NCBI RefSeq assembly: GCF_003194385.1
Contig: NZ_LAPT01000044.1
Span: 1 to 58,518 of the forward strand
Source: Pokkaliibacter plantistimulans
GTDB lineage: Bacteria > Pseudomonadota > Gammaproteobacteria > Pseudomonadales > Balneatricaceae
Length of the DNA stretch: 58,518 bases
Direction: 5' to 3'
The translations under genes and the position numbers were made by a program. The first letter of the stretch is position 1. Each line of letters begins with the position of its first letter. Shown here piece by piece: positions 27,286 to 36,857 of this stretch. Under the pieces are notes generated by a model. The model saw only the letters and a list, made by a program, of their open reading frames with translations, ran no database searches and was not told the DNA's origin.

Positions 27286-28965
27286 TCAGCCTTTCTGCTG
27301 AATCTTGGCCCAGGAGTCACGCAGGCCAACAGTGCGGTTGAATACCAGCTTATCAGTGCTGTGATCATAGCGATCACAGACGAAATACCCCAGACGCTCG
27401 AACTGGAAACGATCCTCCGAGCTTGCCTGGGTCAGGCTGGGCTCAGCCCAGGCAGTGGTCGTAACGACCAGCGACTCAGGGTTGATCACTTCCAGGAAGG
27501 ATTTGTCCTTGTCGCCTTCAGGATCTGCCTCGGTGAACAGACGATCATACAGACGTACTTCACACTGCACGCCCTTGCTCGCCGACACCCAGTGAATCAC
27601 GCCGTTGACCTTGTATTCAGTGCTTGCACCGGCAGATGCTGGATCGTAGCTGCAACGCAGCTCAACCACATTACCCTGCTCGTCTTTGATGACCTCGTCA
27701 CAACGCACCACATAGCTGCCACGCAGACGTACATATTGCTCTGGCGCCATGCGCTTCCACTTTTTCGGGGCGACTTCGGCAAAATCTTCACGCTCGATGT
27801 AGACCTCGCGGGTCAAGGGCGCAACGCGGGTGCCCATACTTTCATCCTTGGGATGATTCGACAGCACCACATCCTCGACCTTATCAGCGTCGAAGTTGGT
27901 AATAACCACTTTGACCGGGTCCAGCACACACATGGCACGTGGTGCTTTGGCATCCAGATCCTCACGAATACTGAATTCCAGCGTACCTACATCCACGACG
28001 CCATCACTACGGGTGACGCCAATGCGTTCACAGAAGTCACGCAGGGCAGCGGCGGTGTAACCACGACGACGCAGACCGGAAATGGTCGGCATACGAGGAT
28101 CATCCCAGCCGTTGACGTGCTGCTCATCCACCAGCTGCTTCAGCTTGCGCTTGGAGGTCACGGTGTAGTTCAGGTTCAGGCGGGCGAACTCGTACTGACG
28201 TGGTTTGCAGGGTGCGCTGATATTGTCCAGATACCATTCGTACAGGGGGCGATGGTCCTCAAACTCCAGGGTACAGATGGAGTGAGTAATACCCTCAATA
28301 GCGTCCGACTGACCGTGAGTGAAGTCGTACGTGGGATAGATGCACCATTTGTCGCCTGTCTGGTGATGATGCACGTGGCGCACACGGTAAATGATCGGAT
28401 CACGCAGATTGATATTCGGCGATGCCATATCGATCTTGGCGCGCAATACCGCTTCGCCTTCCTTATATTCGCCTGCCCGCATTTTCTCGAATTCAGCAAG
28501 GCTTTCTGCGACAGGGCGATCGCGATAAGGACTATGCTTGCCAGGCTCAGTCAGGGAGCCACGATACTCACGCATCTGCTCCGGCGTCAGATGGCAAACG
28601 AATGCCTTGCCATTTTCGATCAGCTCAACCGCCCAAGTGTAGAGCTGGTCAAAGTAATCAGAGGCATAACGCACCTCTCCCGCCCAGTTGAAGCCAAGCC
28701 AGTGAATATCTTCCTTGATGGAATCAATAAACTCCTGGCTTTCTTTCTCAGGGTTGGTGTCATCAAAACGCAGATTGCATTCGCCCTGAAAGTGTTGTGC
28801 CAGACCAAAGTTAAGGCAGATGGACTTGGCATGGCCGATATGCAGATAGCCATTGGGTTCCGGCGGGAATCGGGTAACGATCTTAGTGTGTTTGCCAGAG
28901 GCCAGATCGGCATCAATAATCTGACGCAGGAAATGGTTGGGCGCGTTATTGTCGTTGCTGCTCAT
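27286..28965 (-). CDS. glnS: glutaminyl-tRNA synthetase
   Basis: A 559-residue class I synthetase. [19 protein letters not shown] holds the HIGH motif (42-45); the KMSKS equivalent is [21 protein letters not shown] and [20 protein letters not shown] (two family blocks) mark the GlnRS catalytic core; the C-terminal beta-barrels recognise the anticodon. A direct GlnRS rather than GluRS plus amidotransferase is typical of gammaproteobacteria. A 577-codon open frame on the opposite strand is a shadow of this gene. Confidence 0.97.
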   Translation of the reverse strand: MSSNDNNAPNHFLRQIIDADLASGKHTKIVTRFPPEPNGYLHIGHAKSICLNFGLAQHFQGECNLRFDDTNPEKESQEFIDSIKEDIHWLGFNWAGEVRYASDYFDQLYTWAVELIENGKAFVCHLTPEQMREYRGSLTEPGKHSPYRDRPVAESLAEFEKMRAGEYKEGEAVLRAKIDMASPNINLRDPIIYRVRHVHHHQTGDKWCIYPTYDFTHGQSDAIEGITHSICTLEFEDHRPLYEWYLDNISAPCKPRQYEFARLNLNYTVTSKRKLKQLVDEQHVNGWDDPRMPTISGLRRRGYTAAALRDFCERIGVTRSDGVVDVGTLEFSIREDLDAKAPRAMCVLDPVKVVITNFDADKVEDVVLSNHPKDESMGTRVAPLTREVYIEREDFAEVAPKKWKRMAPEQYVRLRGSYVVRCDEVIKDEQGNVVELRCSYDPASAGASTEYKVNGVIHWVSASKGVQCEVRLYDRLFTEADPEGDKDKSFLEVINPESLVVTTTAWAEPSLTQASSEDRFQFERLGYFVCDRYDHSTDKLVFNRTVGLRDSWAKIQQKG

Positions 28966-29352
28966 AGCACCAGAGAATGTGTCCTTTAGGGCGCGGGCGC
29001 CTGTCGCCAGCGCTTAGAAAAAGTAGTCGCCTAGTGTACGGTTTCAATCCGCCCTAGACAACACAGGCACCTTCACCGGCAACCCGCAAACTGCGCGCAA
29101 ACCCACCAACCATGCGCCCTGCGGCGAATTCCACGGATCAGTACCGTTTGCACAAGCCTGAGCCTTGGGCTAAAGTGCCGCACAGATTGTCCCCTGGACA
29201 TCCTTTTCAGTGCCCTGTTTGGGGCCGTTTCAGGCGTTATCCGCAGAGGTCGTTCGTGCTCTGCCACAGTCCAGACCTGTGTGTCTGAGTAAGTGGAGGC
29301 TTGAACAGGTACCTGGCGGAGTAACTTAGGCATTGTCATACAGGACTGCAGC
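28966..29352. other. intergenic region between divergent glnS and ppiB
   Basis: About 387 bases must hold promoters for both genes. Near ppiB a TTGAAC at 29301-29306 could be a -35, but no good -10 follows at normal spacing. No RNA structure, repeat or small gene was recognised. Confidence 0.4.
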
Positions 29353-29850
29353 ATGAGCATGGTTATTCTGAACACCAACTTCGGTGCCATCAAAATCGAA
29401 CTGAATCATGAAAAGGCCCCCAAAACCGCGGCCAATTTTGAACAGTACGTGAAAGACGGCTTTTACAACGGCGTCATCTTCCATCGCGTTATCGATGGAT
29501 TCATGATTCAGGGCGGCGGCTTTGAGCCAGGCATGACCCAGAAATCAACCAATGCTCCGATTGAAAACGAAGCCGACAATGGCCTGTCAAACGACGCTGG
29601 CACCATCGCCATGGCGCGTACCATGGACCCACACTCTGCTTCCGCCCAGTTCTTTATCAACGTCAGCAACAACACCTTCCTGAACCACCGTGCCAAGACC
29701 ATGGATGCATGGGGCTACTGCGTATTTGGTCAGGTAGTGGAAGGCATGGACGTGGTCAACAAAATCAAGGCCGTTGCCACCACTTATAAAGGCGGCCATC
29801 AGGACGTACCTGTAGAAGATGTAATTATCGAGAGCGCCGAGATCGCCTGA
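29353..29850 (+). CDS. ppiB: peptidyl-prolyl cis-trans isomerase B (cyclophilin)
   Basis: A 165-residue cytoplasmic cyclophilin. [39 protein letters not shown] and [18 protein letters not shown] contain the usual active-site Arg, Phe, Gln and the Trp-containing loop of PpiB. There is no signal peptide, which separates it from periplasmic PpiA. An internal ATG three codons in (MVILNTNFG) is an alternative start. The stop codon overlaps the lpxH ATG by one base (TGATG), so translation of the two is coupled. Confidence 0.95.
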   Translation: MSMVILNTNFGAIKIELNHEKAPKTAANFEQYVKDGFYNGVIFHRVIDGFMIQGGGFEPGMTQKSTNAPIENEADNGLSNDAGTIAMARTMDPHSASAQFFINVSNNTFLNHRAKTMDAWGYCVFGQVVEGMDVVNKIKAVATTYKGGHQDVPVEDVIIESAEIA

Positions 29851-30596
29851 TGAGTATCCTGTTCATTTCCGATTTGCACCTGCAACCGAATCGTCCTGAT
29901 ATCACTCAGGGTCTGCTTGACCTGCTGGAGCAGGAAAAAGCCGCCCTTAAGCAGCTGTATATTCTGGGTGACCTGTTCGAGTACTGGATCGGCGATGACG
30001 GGATACAACCCTGGCAGGCACCCGTGCTTCAGGCATTGAAAAGCCTTAGCGACGGTGGCTGCCAGGTATTCTTCCAGCACGGCAACCGTGATTTTCTGAT
30101 TGGTGAACGCTTTGCTGACTTGACCGGAGTCACGCTACTTCCGGAAGAGTTTCTTACCACGCTGTATGGCGTCCCGACGCTTCTGCTGCACGGCGACAGC
30201 CTCTGTACTCGCGATGCGGCCTACATGGCCTTCCGCCAGCAGACGCGGTCACCGGCCTGGATCGGTCAGGTACTGGCTATGCCACTGGCCGACAGGGTCA
30301 AACTGGCGCAGTCTCTGCGTGACCAGAGCAAGATGGCCGGACAGAGCAAAAGCGAAAGCATCATGGATGTCACGCCTGAAGAAGTGGACAACGCACTACT
30401 TCGCCATCAGGCAACAGTGATGATTCACGGCCATACCCACCGCCCAGACCGCCACCCGATTATTCTTGAGCACCGTCCGCATGAACGCATTGTGCTGGGT
30501 GACTGGGACAGCCGCGGCTGGGGGTTGTGGATCGACAGCAGCAACCCCGCTGACTGGCAATTACGTTCATTCCAGCTGCCAGCCCAAACAGCCTGA
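29850..30596 (+). CDS. lpxH: UDP-2,3-diacylglucosamine diphosphatase LpxH
   Basis: A 248-residue metallophosphoesterase that cleaves UDP-2,3-diacylglucosamine to lipid X in lipid A synthesis, at the inner membrane surface. Metal-binding motifs appear in order: FISDLHL (Asp8, His10), LGDLFEYWIGDD, HGNRDFLIG, LLHGDSLCTRD and MIHGHTHRP. The ppiB-lpxH order is common in gammaproteobacteria. It overlaps ppiB by one base and precedes rsuA. Confidence 0.95.
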   Translation: MSILFISDLHLQPNRPDITQGLLDLLEQEKAALKQLYILGDLFEYWIGDDGIQPWQAPVLQALKSLSDGGCQVFFQHGNRDFLIGERFADLTGVTLLPEEFLTTLYGVPTLLLHGDSLCTRDAAYMAFRQQTRSPAWIGQVLAMPLADRVKLAQSLRDQSKMAGQSKSESIMDVTPEEVDNALLRHQATVMIHGHTHRPDRHPIILEHRPHERIVLGDWDSRGWGLWIDSSNPADWQLRSFQLPAQTA

Positions 30597-30624
30597 GCCC
30601 TGCTCGTCTGCTGAATCCGACACC

Positions 30625-31326
30625 ATGATTAAATACCCTGTTCGCCTTGATAAGCTGATTGCCCACCTGACCGGAATCACCCGCTCTCAGTGCAAACAGC
30701 TGCTCAGGGCAGGCGCAGCCACCATCAATGGTGAACCCTGCCGTGATGGTGCGCACCATGTGAAGGAACAGGACAGCGTTCTCTGGCAAGGAGAGGCACT
30801 GCGCAGTTCTTCTCCCCTTTACCTGCTACTGCACAAGCCAGCAGGCTACGTCAGTTCCACGACAGACAGCGAACACCTGTCGGCACTGCACCTCGTTGAC
30901 GCGTCACTTCGCTCGCGCCTGCATATCGCCGGTCGGCTTGACGTGGATACCACTGGTGCGCTGCTGCTGACTGATGATGGTGACTGGTCCCATCGAGTCA
31001 CCTCTCCACGCCATCAGAAATCCAAGACCTATCTGGTCACACTGGCCCGCCCGATCCGAGAAGAAGAGCTACTACCTCTGCGACAGGGCATCATGCTCCA
31101 TGGTGAAGAGAACGCTACCCTGCCTGCTGAGGCCGTGTGGTTGTCAGATCATCAGGTCAGGCTGACTATCTGCGAAGGTCGCTACCACCAGGTCAAGCGC
31201 ATGTTCGCTGCTATCGGCAACCACGTCTCAGCGCTGCATCGGGAGCAGGTGGGCTCCCTGACACTGGAAGGTTTGCAGGCAGGACAATGGCGACACTTGA
31301 CGCCGGCAGAGGTTGCCACGTTCTGA
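30625..31326 (+). CDS. rsuA: 16S rRNA pseudouridine(516) synthase RsuA
   Basis: From the ATG at 30625 this is a 233-residue protein with an N-terminal S4 RNA-binding domain (VRLDKLIAHLTGITRSQCKQ) and the RsuA/RluB/E/F catalytic domain with the aspartate motif AGRLDVDTTGALLLT and EGRYHQVKRMFAAIGNHV. Its short length and the HKPAGYVSST block fit RsuA, which makes the only pseudouridine in E. coli 16S rRNA. The frame extends upstream into lpxH, but this start matches the family. It lies 28 bases after lpxH, probably in one transcript. Confidence 0.9.
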   Translation: MIKYPVRLDKLIAHLTGITRSQCKQLLRAGAATINGEPCRDGAHHVKEQDSVLWQGEALRSSSPLYLLLHKPAGYVSSTTDSEHLSALHLVDASLRSRLHIAGRLDVDTTGALLLTDDGDWSHRVTSPRHQKSKTYLVTLARPIREEELLPLRQGIMLHGEENATLPAEAVWLSDHQVRLTICEGRYHQVKRMFAAIGNHVSALHREQVGSLTLEGLQAGQWRHLTPAEVATF

Positions 31327-31492
31327 CAGGTCTGCCGTTTTAACTCCCCTTTACTTTGCCCCCTCACATCTTGCTAACGCATCAGGTACACTGGTTGCCG
31401 CTGCTTAGCAGCCTCTCGCCTCTGTGTCTGCATATATCATGCTGACTGGAAAACGAGTGACCTACTTATCTTTGTGGATGGACTAGAAAGAC

Positions 31493-32554
31493 ATGAGCCA
31501 GTTCTGGAGCGAGGTTGTAAACCGACTGACCCCCTACGTGCCCGGTGAACAGCCCAAGATCACCAATCTTGTCAAACTGAACACCAACGAGAACCCCTAC
31601 CCGCCGTCACCGGCTGTGCTCGAAGCCATCCATCACGAAACTCATGCCAATCTGCGCCTCTATCCCGACCCCAACAGCAGCCGTCTGAAACAGGCGATTG
31701 CCGACTATCACCAGCTGAATCTGGACCAGGTGTTTGTCGGCAACGGCTCTGATGAGGTACTCGCTCTGGTGTTTCAGGCTTTGCTGAAGCATGACAAGCC
31801 ACTGCTCTACCCTGATATCACCTACAGTTTCTACCCGGTGTACTGTGGGCTGTACGATATCGAGGCTGAGCTGATCCCTCTGGCAGAAGACTTCAGCATT
31901 CGTATAGAGGACTATCGGCGCCCCAACGGCGGCATTATTTTCCCTAACCCCAATGCACCCACTGGCTGCTTGTTGCCACTGACGGCGGTGGAACAACTGC
32001 TGCAGATGCACCCTGAGTCGGTGGTCGTGGTAGACGAAGCCTACATCGACTTTGGCGGCGAATCTGCGATCAGTCTGGTCAGTCAGTACCCCAACCTGCT
32101 GGTCATCCAGACACTGTCCAAGTCTCGGTCACTGGCAGGCTTGCGTGTTGGCTTCGCTGTAGGCCAGGCCGATCTGATTGATGCGCTTGAACGAGTCAAA
32201 AACAGCTTCAACTCCTATCCTCTGGATCGACTGGCTGTGGCTGGCGCTACAGCGGCCTTTGCAGATGACGCATACTTCCGTGACACCTGCAGCAAGGTCA
32301 TTGCCAGCCGTGAATCACTGGCGTCTTCGCTGACCCAGCTAGGTTTTGAAGTACTGCCATCGGCGGCCAACTTCATCTTCGCCCGCCATCCCCAGCGCGA
32401 TGCGGTGCAGCTGGCAGCCTCGCTGCGCGAGAAAGGCATTATCGTGCGTCATTTCAAACTGCCGCGTATCGATCAGTTCCTGCGTATCTCTATTGGTACC
32501 GAAGAGGAATGCAGTGCGCTGGTAACCGAGCTGACCCGTATCCTGCATTCATAA
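31493..32554 (+). CDS. hisC: histidinol-phosphate aminotransferase
   Basis: A 353-residue PLP aminotransferase. [60 protein letters not shown] and the PLP lysine in [18 protein letters not shown] identify HisC, which makes L-histidinol phosphate; some members also act on aromatic keto acids. In Pseudomonas one hisC copy lies between pheA and tyrA; here that place is empty and this gene stands 19 kb away with no other his gene around. A hairpin follows its stop. Confidence 0.93.
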   Translation: MSQFWSEVVNRLTPYVPGEQPKITNLVKLNTNENPYPPSPAVLEAIHHETHANLRLYPDPNSSRLKQAIADYHQLNLDQVFVGNGSDEVLALVFQALLKHDKPLLYPDITYSFYPVYCGLYDIEAELIPLAEDFSIRIEDYRRPNGGIIFPNPNAPTGCLLPLTAVEQLLQMHPESVVVVDEAYIDFGGESAISLVSQYPNLLVIQTLSKSRSLAGLRVGFAVGQADLIDALERVKNSFNSYPLDRLAVAGATAAFADDAYFRDTCSKVIASRESLASSLTQLGFEVLPSAANFIFARHPQRDAVQLAASLREKGIIVRHFKLPRIDQFLRISIGTEEECSALVTELTRILHS

Positions 32555-32586
32555 CTGGCTAGACCTGCCCTGATGCTGAGACGCCA

Positions 32587-32609
32587 TCGGGAACGTACAA
32601 CGTTCCCGA
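32587..32609 (+). terminator. hairpin after hisC
   Basis: TCGGGAACGT and ACGTTCCCGA form a perfect 10 bp stem with a 3-base loop, 33 bases after the hisC stop. No T run follows. Confidence 0.45.
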
Positions 32610-32791
32610 GCACTGAAATCTGGCAAGTGAGGAATACCGCGATATGTTCACGAACAGTCCGAAGGTATTTCCCACACTGTACCGGACAGCCAGTGACATG
32701 CTCCAGGGTTGGGAACCAGCATCAGGCGGGTTAAATACAAAGAAGCGATCCGGGAAATCACTCCCTCAATTCATAGCCAAATCCGCAGATC

Positions 32792-33874
32792 ATGAAGCTG
32801 ACCGATCTTACCTCTATTCCCGTTCCGATGATTGCTGTGGCCATCGCAGCCCTGATTGTCATCGCCCTGCTGTGGCGTCTGCTCACTCGTCGCCATCGGC
32901 ACGCACCGCAGGCACTGGCGCTGAATACCCACCCGCTTGATGCGGAGCATCTGTTCATGCTGCAGGCATTGCAGCAGGCTGTCCCCGATACCTTACTCGT
33001 GCTGGCAGATATTCCGGTGGGTCGCGTCGTGGAAGCAGACCAGCGCAGTGCTGTTCAACGCCATACCGCATCGGACATGGAATCGACCCTGTTCGACTTT
33101 CTGCTGATCGAAAAAGACAGTGGCAAAGTACGTGCTGCGGTCGAATATCAGGATCAGGACAGTAACCCGGCGCAACTCAGCTGGCTTGAAGAACTCTGCC
33201 ATCTGGTAGACCTCCCCCTGCTGACGCTGATCAAAGGGGCCAATGACAGTCCACGAGGGCTGAAAGACAAACTGAACGAGGTACTGCAACGGCAGCGTTT
33301 CCAGCTTAAGCCGGATGATGTGCCACAGGACGACGTGCTTGCCAGCCTGGCGCAGCTGGAACGTAAAAAGCCCGACAATGATCCTCTGGCAGGCCTGTCT
33401 GCCAGCCGAGAAGCAGAGCCAGCTCCTGTGCCTGAGCGTCGTGCGGCAATGCCTCAGCAACCTGTGCGTGTGGTCGCCCCGCGTGAACCGACGTTCAGTG
33501 AAGCACGACATTTTGCTCCTGTACCGGCGTCCCGTTTCAAGACACCTCCACCCGACGATATCGAGTGGGATGAACGCAACACCAATCCAGAAGTGCCCAT
33601 TCTCGAGCAAATGGCTGAGCCACCCGTGCCTCAGGCCGCGCAGATGCCTCGGCACAGACTGCCGCTGGACGAGCTGCAGCTTAACCCGCTGGCGCCTGCT
33701 TCAATGGCTGACACCACGACCAGAATGACCACAACCAGAATCGAAGTACCTGTTGCACCAGCGCCCACACGAGCAGTCCCGCAACCCGTCAGCCCGCGCG
33801 CCAACGCACCACGCCGAAGCACCAATGCCATCAATGATCTGATTGATGATGACGACCCGCCCATAAGCCTCTGA
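32792..33874 (+). CDS. DUF2726 membrane-anchored protein
   Basis: A 360-residue protein with one N-terminal membrane segment (about residues 10-30, VPMIAVAIAALIVIALLW), then a DUF2726 domain (about 50-165) with LLVLADIPVGRVV, STLFDFLLIEKDSGKVRAAV and LPLLTLIKG. DUF2726 resembles a restriction-nuclease-like fold in distant comparisons, and its role is unknown. The remaining 190 residues are low-complexity, rich in P, E, R and M, and likely disordered. It is oriented towards dbpA with a strong shared terminator. Confidence 0.75.
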   Translation: MKLTDLTSIPVPMIAVAIAALIVIALLWRLLTRRHRHAPQALALNTHPLDAEHLFMLQALQQAVPDTLLVLADIPVGRVVEADQRSAVQRHTASDMESTLFDFLLIEKDSGKVRAAVEYQDQDSNPAQLSWLEELCHLVDLPLLTLIKGANDSPRGLKDKLNEVLQRQRFQLKPDDVPQDDVLASLAQLERKKPDNDPLAGLSASREAEPAPVPERRAAMPQQPVRVVAPREPTFSEARHFAPVPASRFKTPPPDDIEWDERNTNPEVPILEQMAEPPVPQAAQMPRHRLPLDELQLNPLAPASMADTTTRMTTTRIEVPVAPAPTRAVPQPVSPRANAPRRSTNAINDLIDDDDPPISL

Positions 33875-33913
33875 CGGCATACAGCGACTGTCCACCGTGG
33901 TTTAAAGCTTCAT

Positions 33914-33950
33914 AAATGACTGTCCCGGCTCAAGGCCGGGACAGTCATTT
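33914..33950. terminator. bidirectional terminator between the DUF2726 gene and dbpA
   Basis: AAATGACTGTCCCGGC and GCCGGGACAGTCATTT form a perfect 16 bp stem with a 5-base loop in the 94 bp between convergent stops. The A and T ends of the stem supply short U tracts in both directions. Confidence 0.85.
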
Positions 33951-33968
33951 AATTACGTCAGGTTGCTA

Positions 33969-35372
33969 TTAACGCAGGCGCCGCACCCTGAATGAACGCC
34001 CCTTGATCTTGCCTTCACTCAGGCCATCCAGAGCCCGGCGAGACGCATCAAACTCCACCGCCACCAAAGCGTGGAAATCAAAGATGGCAATTTTACCCAC
34101 CTGACTTCCCTGCAGACCTATCGCCCCCGTCAGCGCTCCCAGAATGTCGCCGGGTCGAACTTTGTTTTTACGACCGCCGTCCAGCTGCAGGCTGACCATC
34201 GGTGCCTTGTAGGGCGCCAGTGGAATGGACAGCCATTTGGCACAGGGCTCAACGGTCAGTTCCACGTTCAGCTCTTTCTGAATTCCATCCAGTTTGTGGG
34301 CTTCACTGGCAGTCAGCAGGTTAATGACCAGACCTTCACGACCAGCTCGTCCGGTACGGCCACTACGGTGGACATGAACCTCGGCATCACGGGTCATTTC
34401 ATAGTTGATTACGGCCTCGACATCATCCACATCCAGACCACGGGCAGCTACATCGGTCGCCACCAGAATGGAACAGCTGCGATTGGCAAAGCGGGCAAGT
34501 ATCAGGTCCCGCTCCTTTTGCTCCTTGTCACCATGCAAGGCCAGCGCTGAAAAACCATAGGCACGCAGAATATCGGTGACCGCCTCACTGCTCTGACGGG
34601 TGTTACAGAACACCACGCAGGAGGCTGGCTGATAATGACTCAGCAGCCCCACCAGCACCTCATCACGCTGATCCTTTTCGACCTGGATGACACGTTGCCG
34701 TATGACCGTCTGCGTATGCTGGGTATCAATTTCCACCGTCACCGGCTCACGCATGAAGTCATAGCTCAGAGTGGCGATGGAGTCTGGGTAGGTGGCAGAG
34801 AACAGCAGGCTTTGGCGACTGCCCGGCGTCTTACTGATGATATTGCTGATACTGTCAAAGAAGCCCATGTCCAGCATACGGTCAGCTTCATCCAGCACCA
34901 GAGTATTGACCCGGCTAAGATCCAGCGTCTGTTTACGCAAATGGTCTTCGATACGTCCCGGAGTACCGACCACTATATGCGCACCGTGCTCCAGTGAGCC
35001 GATCTGTGGGCCGATAGGCATACCACCACACAGTGTCAGTACTTTGATATTGGGCAGAAAACGCGCCAGTTTGCGCACTTCTTTTGCGACCTGATCGGCC
35101 AGCTCGCGCGTTGGACACAACACCAGCCCCTGTACCGCGTACATTGCAGGGTCAAGGCGAGTCAGCATAGGCAGAGCAAACGCCAGGGTCTTACCACTAC
35201 CGGTTTTCGCCTTGGCAATCACATCCTTGCCGTCCAGCGAGGCTGGCAGGCTGGCTGCCTGCACCGGCGTCATCTGCTCAAAGCCAAGATTGGCCAGGTT
35301 ATCGAGCATTGAATCCGGCAACGACAGTGAAGCGAATGCCTGGCTTTCGGTCGGTGGCGTAGAGGAAGTCAT
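33969..35372 (-). CDS. dbpA: ATP-dependent RNA helicase DbpA
   Basis: A 467-residue DEAD-box helicase. Q motif (LGFEQMTPVQ), motif I AKTGSGKT, PTRELADQ, GTPGR, DEAD in VLDEADRMLDMGF, SAT, and motif VI HRSGRTGRAG are all present. The C-terminal 75 residues (RPGDILGALTGAIGLQG to the end) are the DbpA RNA-binding domain, which in E. coli docks on 23S rRNA hairpin 92 and aids 50S assembly. This domain separates it from RhlE and SrmB. It lies downstream of the AlbA/Schlafen gene by about 120 bases. Confidence 0.95.
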   Translation of the reverse strand: MTSSTPPTESQAFASLSLPDSMLDNLANLGFEQMTPVQAASLPASLDGKDVIAKAKTGSGKTLAFALPMLTRLDPAMYAVQGLVLCPTRELADQVAKEVRKLARFLPNIKVLTLCGGMPIGPQIGSLEHGAHIVVGTPGRIEDHLRKQTLDLSRVNTLVLDEADRMLDMGFFDSISNIISKTPGSRQSLLFSATYPDSIATLSYDFMREPVTVEIDTQHTQTVIRQRVIQVEKDQRDEVLVGLLSHYQPASCVVFCNTRQSSEAVTDILRAYGFSALALHGDKEQKERDLILARFANRSCSILVATDVAARGLDVDDVEAVINYEMTRDAEVHVHRSGRTGRAGREGLVINLLTASEAHKLDGIQKELNVELTVEPCAKWLSIPLAPYKAPMVSLQLDGGRKNKVRPGDILGALTGAIGLQGSQVGKIAIFDFHALVAVEFDASRRALDGLSEGKIKGRSFRVRRLR

Positions 35373-35495
35373 GGAGAAAAACCTTAAATTGATTGGCCGT
35401 GCTGGCCGGGCCGCACAGTTTAGCAGAGATTGCAGCTATCCGCTGTTTGAAGCAGTCAGCAATTTATTTGGCCAGGCCCACAGACGTGGAGTGCG

Positions 35496-36359
35496 CTATT
35501 CAGTGACCTCAGCCCTCAACATTTGCTGAATGAGCTTTTCCAGCTCCAGCAGACGTTTCTGGTGGGTCACTTCTGCCTTCAGATAGGCTTTTCCCAGCTG
35601 CCTCAGCTCACTCAGGTTAGTGCAATGAACGCTGAGCAACTCGGCCAGAGAGTCTGAATGATTCTGGTTGGAATCAAACATATGTTTGAGAGCGGTCTCC
35701 GCCTGCCCCAGCTGACTGTTCAGATTGAGCAGCTGCTGATCCAGACTGATCAGATGAGTGCTGATATCAGGCAAGTCCTGCCCCAGTGAATAGCTGATGC
35801 CCTGCAATGTCTGCTCAAGACGGGTCGCAGCCTCGCGAAAGCGCGACAGAAACAACTCGCCCTCACGATCCATAAACAGATTCAGTAACTCGTCGGGGTA
35901 GAGCGCACGGGTTCGCGCATCAGTTCGCGTGGTGTACTCACCTTTCTGGGTGCAGTAAGGCTTGTGCTTGCCGGAGGGAATTTCAATACGCAGGAAGGGC
36001 CTGGTTGACAGGTTTTCAACATAAATTTGAATGTCGATGTTAGGTATGCAGTCGGAAGCCTTGTTCAGGATCAGCAGCCGTGCATCATCATCAACCGGGC
36101 AGCCAACCACCCGGCCGCGTTGCACACCGCTGGTAGTGGTGTACTCTTCCACGCCCACCAGCAATGCACCACCCTCCGCTGAATTGGCGAATGCCACCAG
36201 CAAATGGCTTTTAATTCCACTCAGGTCACGCTTGAAGTCCACACCGCTACCTTCCGGCATGGACAACAGGTGCCTGGCTCTTCGGCTGATGCCGCGAAAC
36301 TCTTGCCGCGACAGCGGGCGAAGACTGACTTGGTTGCTATCAGGCGCTGTAGTGGACAT
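35496..36359 (-). CDS. AlbA/Schlafen-domain (AlbA_2) protein with C-terminal coiled coil
   Basis: From the ATG at 36359 it has 287 residues. The N-terminal half is an AlbA_2/divergent AAA-4 domain: EGSGVDFKRDLSG, AFANSAEGGALLVGVEE, and FLRIEIPSGKHKPYCTQKG. This domain occurs in Schlafen-like regulators and nucleic-acid-binding proteins. From about residue 165 the protein is long-helical with heptad-like leucines (SLDQQLLNLNSQLGQAE, KRLLELEKLIQQML), likely a coiled coil. It overlaps the end of the upstream two-helix membrane protein gene by 20 bases; a start at 36395 would overlap by more. Function unknown; a membrane-linked nucleic-acid or signalling role is conceivable. Confidence 0.7.
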   Translation of the reverse strand: MSTTAPDSNQVSLRPLSRQEFRGISRRARHLLSMPEGSGVDFKRDLSGIKSHLLVAFANSAEGGALLVGVEEYTTTSGVQRGRVVGCPVDDDARLLILNKASDCIPNIDIQIYVENLSTRPFLRIEIPSGKHKPYCTQKGEYTTRTDARTRALYPDELLNLFMDREGELFLSRFREAATRLEQTLQGISYSLGQDLPDISTHLISLDQQLLNLNSQLGQAETALKHMFDSNQNHSDSLAELLSVHCTNLSELRQLGKAYLKAEVTHQKRLLELEKLIQQMLRAEVTE

Positions 36360-36729
36360 CGTTGAAGGGGTCCAGCGGGGTACTGCGACGGGCATCTCGC
36401 TCGCTGAACAATTGCTGTCCCACTAAATTCAGCCCTTTGCGGTGAAACCACCAGTCAATCTCGGTCTTCCGCTCACGAAGGCGCCCCAGTGCCATCTTTT
36501 CGCGGAACAACACAAAGAAATGTACGAAGAAGAAAGCCAGGCTCATTCCCAGAAACACATCAGAATGAAATGCGAACAGCACAGCAATGAAACCCATAAT
36601 CCACCAGCGCCCTTCGCTGGCATGCTTGTGCGCCGCTTCGGCTTCAGCCAGCCGGTCATTGAACGACACAGCGCGGCGATATTGCTGCTGTAACGCATAC
36701 TTGTCTTCAGGATTAAGCATAAATTCCAT
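36340..36729 (-). CDS. small two-helix membrane protein, unknown function
   Basis: A 129-residue protein with two hydrophobic helices (about residues 42-57 and 59-74, WWIMGFIAVLFAF and MSLAFFFVHFFVLF) between a charged N-terminus (YALQQQYRRAVSFNDRLAEAE) and a basic, Trp-containing C-terminus. I do not recognise the family. It precedes and overlaps the AlbA/Schlafen gene by 20 bases, so the two are translated from one message and probably work together. It lies upstream of that gene and downstream of pepN, whose own terminator separates them. Confidence 0.6.
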   Translation of the reverse strand: MEFMLNPEDKYALQQQYRRAVSFNDRLAEAEAAHKHASEGRWWIMGFIAVLFAFHSDVFLGMSLAFFFVHFFVLFREKMALGRLRERKTEIDWWFHRKGLNLVGQQLFSERDARRSTPLDPFNDVHYSA

Positions 36730-36820
36730 AAAAGGTCCTTATCTACATGGACAGACTTTTTTGCACAGAGCGAGCCGCTCAATTCAGGCTCACCTTACAA
36801 ACATAGTCCAAGATGAAACC

Positions 36821-36850
36821 AAAGGAGCACGCTGAAAAGCCTGCTCCTTT
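36821..36850 (-). terminator. terminator of pepN
   Basis: AAAGGAGCA and TGCTCCTTT form a 9 bp stem with a 12-base loop, 8 bases after the pepN stop on the minus strand, followed by GGTTTC. Confidence 0.6.
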
Positions 36851-36857
36851 ACTCATC

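Noticed and set aside
27256-28989. 577-codon open frame on the plus strand opposite glnS
   Set aside because: It is a shadow of glnS, whose HIGH motif, tRNA-synthetase blocks and terminator are clear on the other strand; the plus frame has no recognisable motif.
32644-32940. 98-codon plus-strand frame before the DUF2726 gene
   Set aside because: It overlaps the clear membrane anchor and start of the DUF2726 gene and lacks any family pattern.
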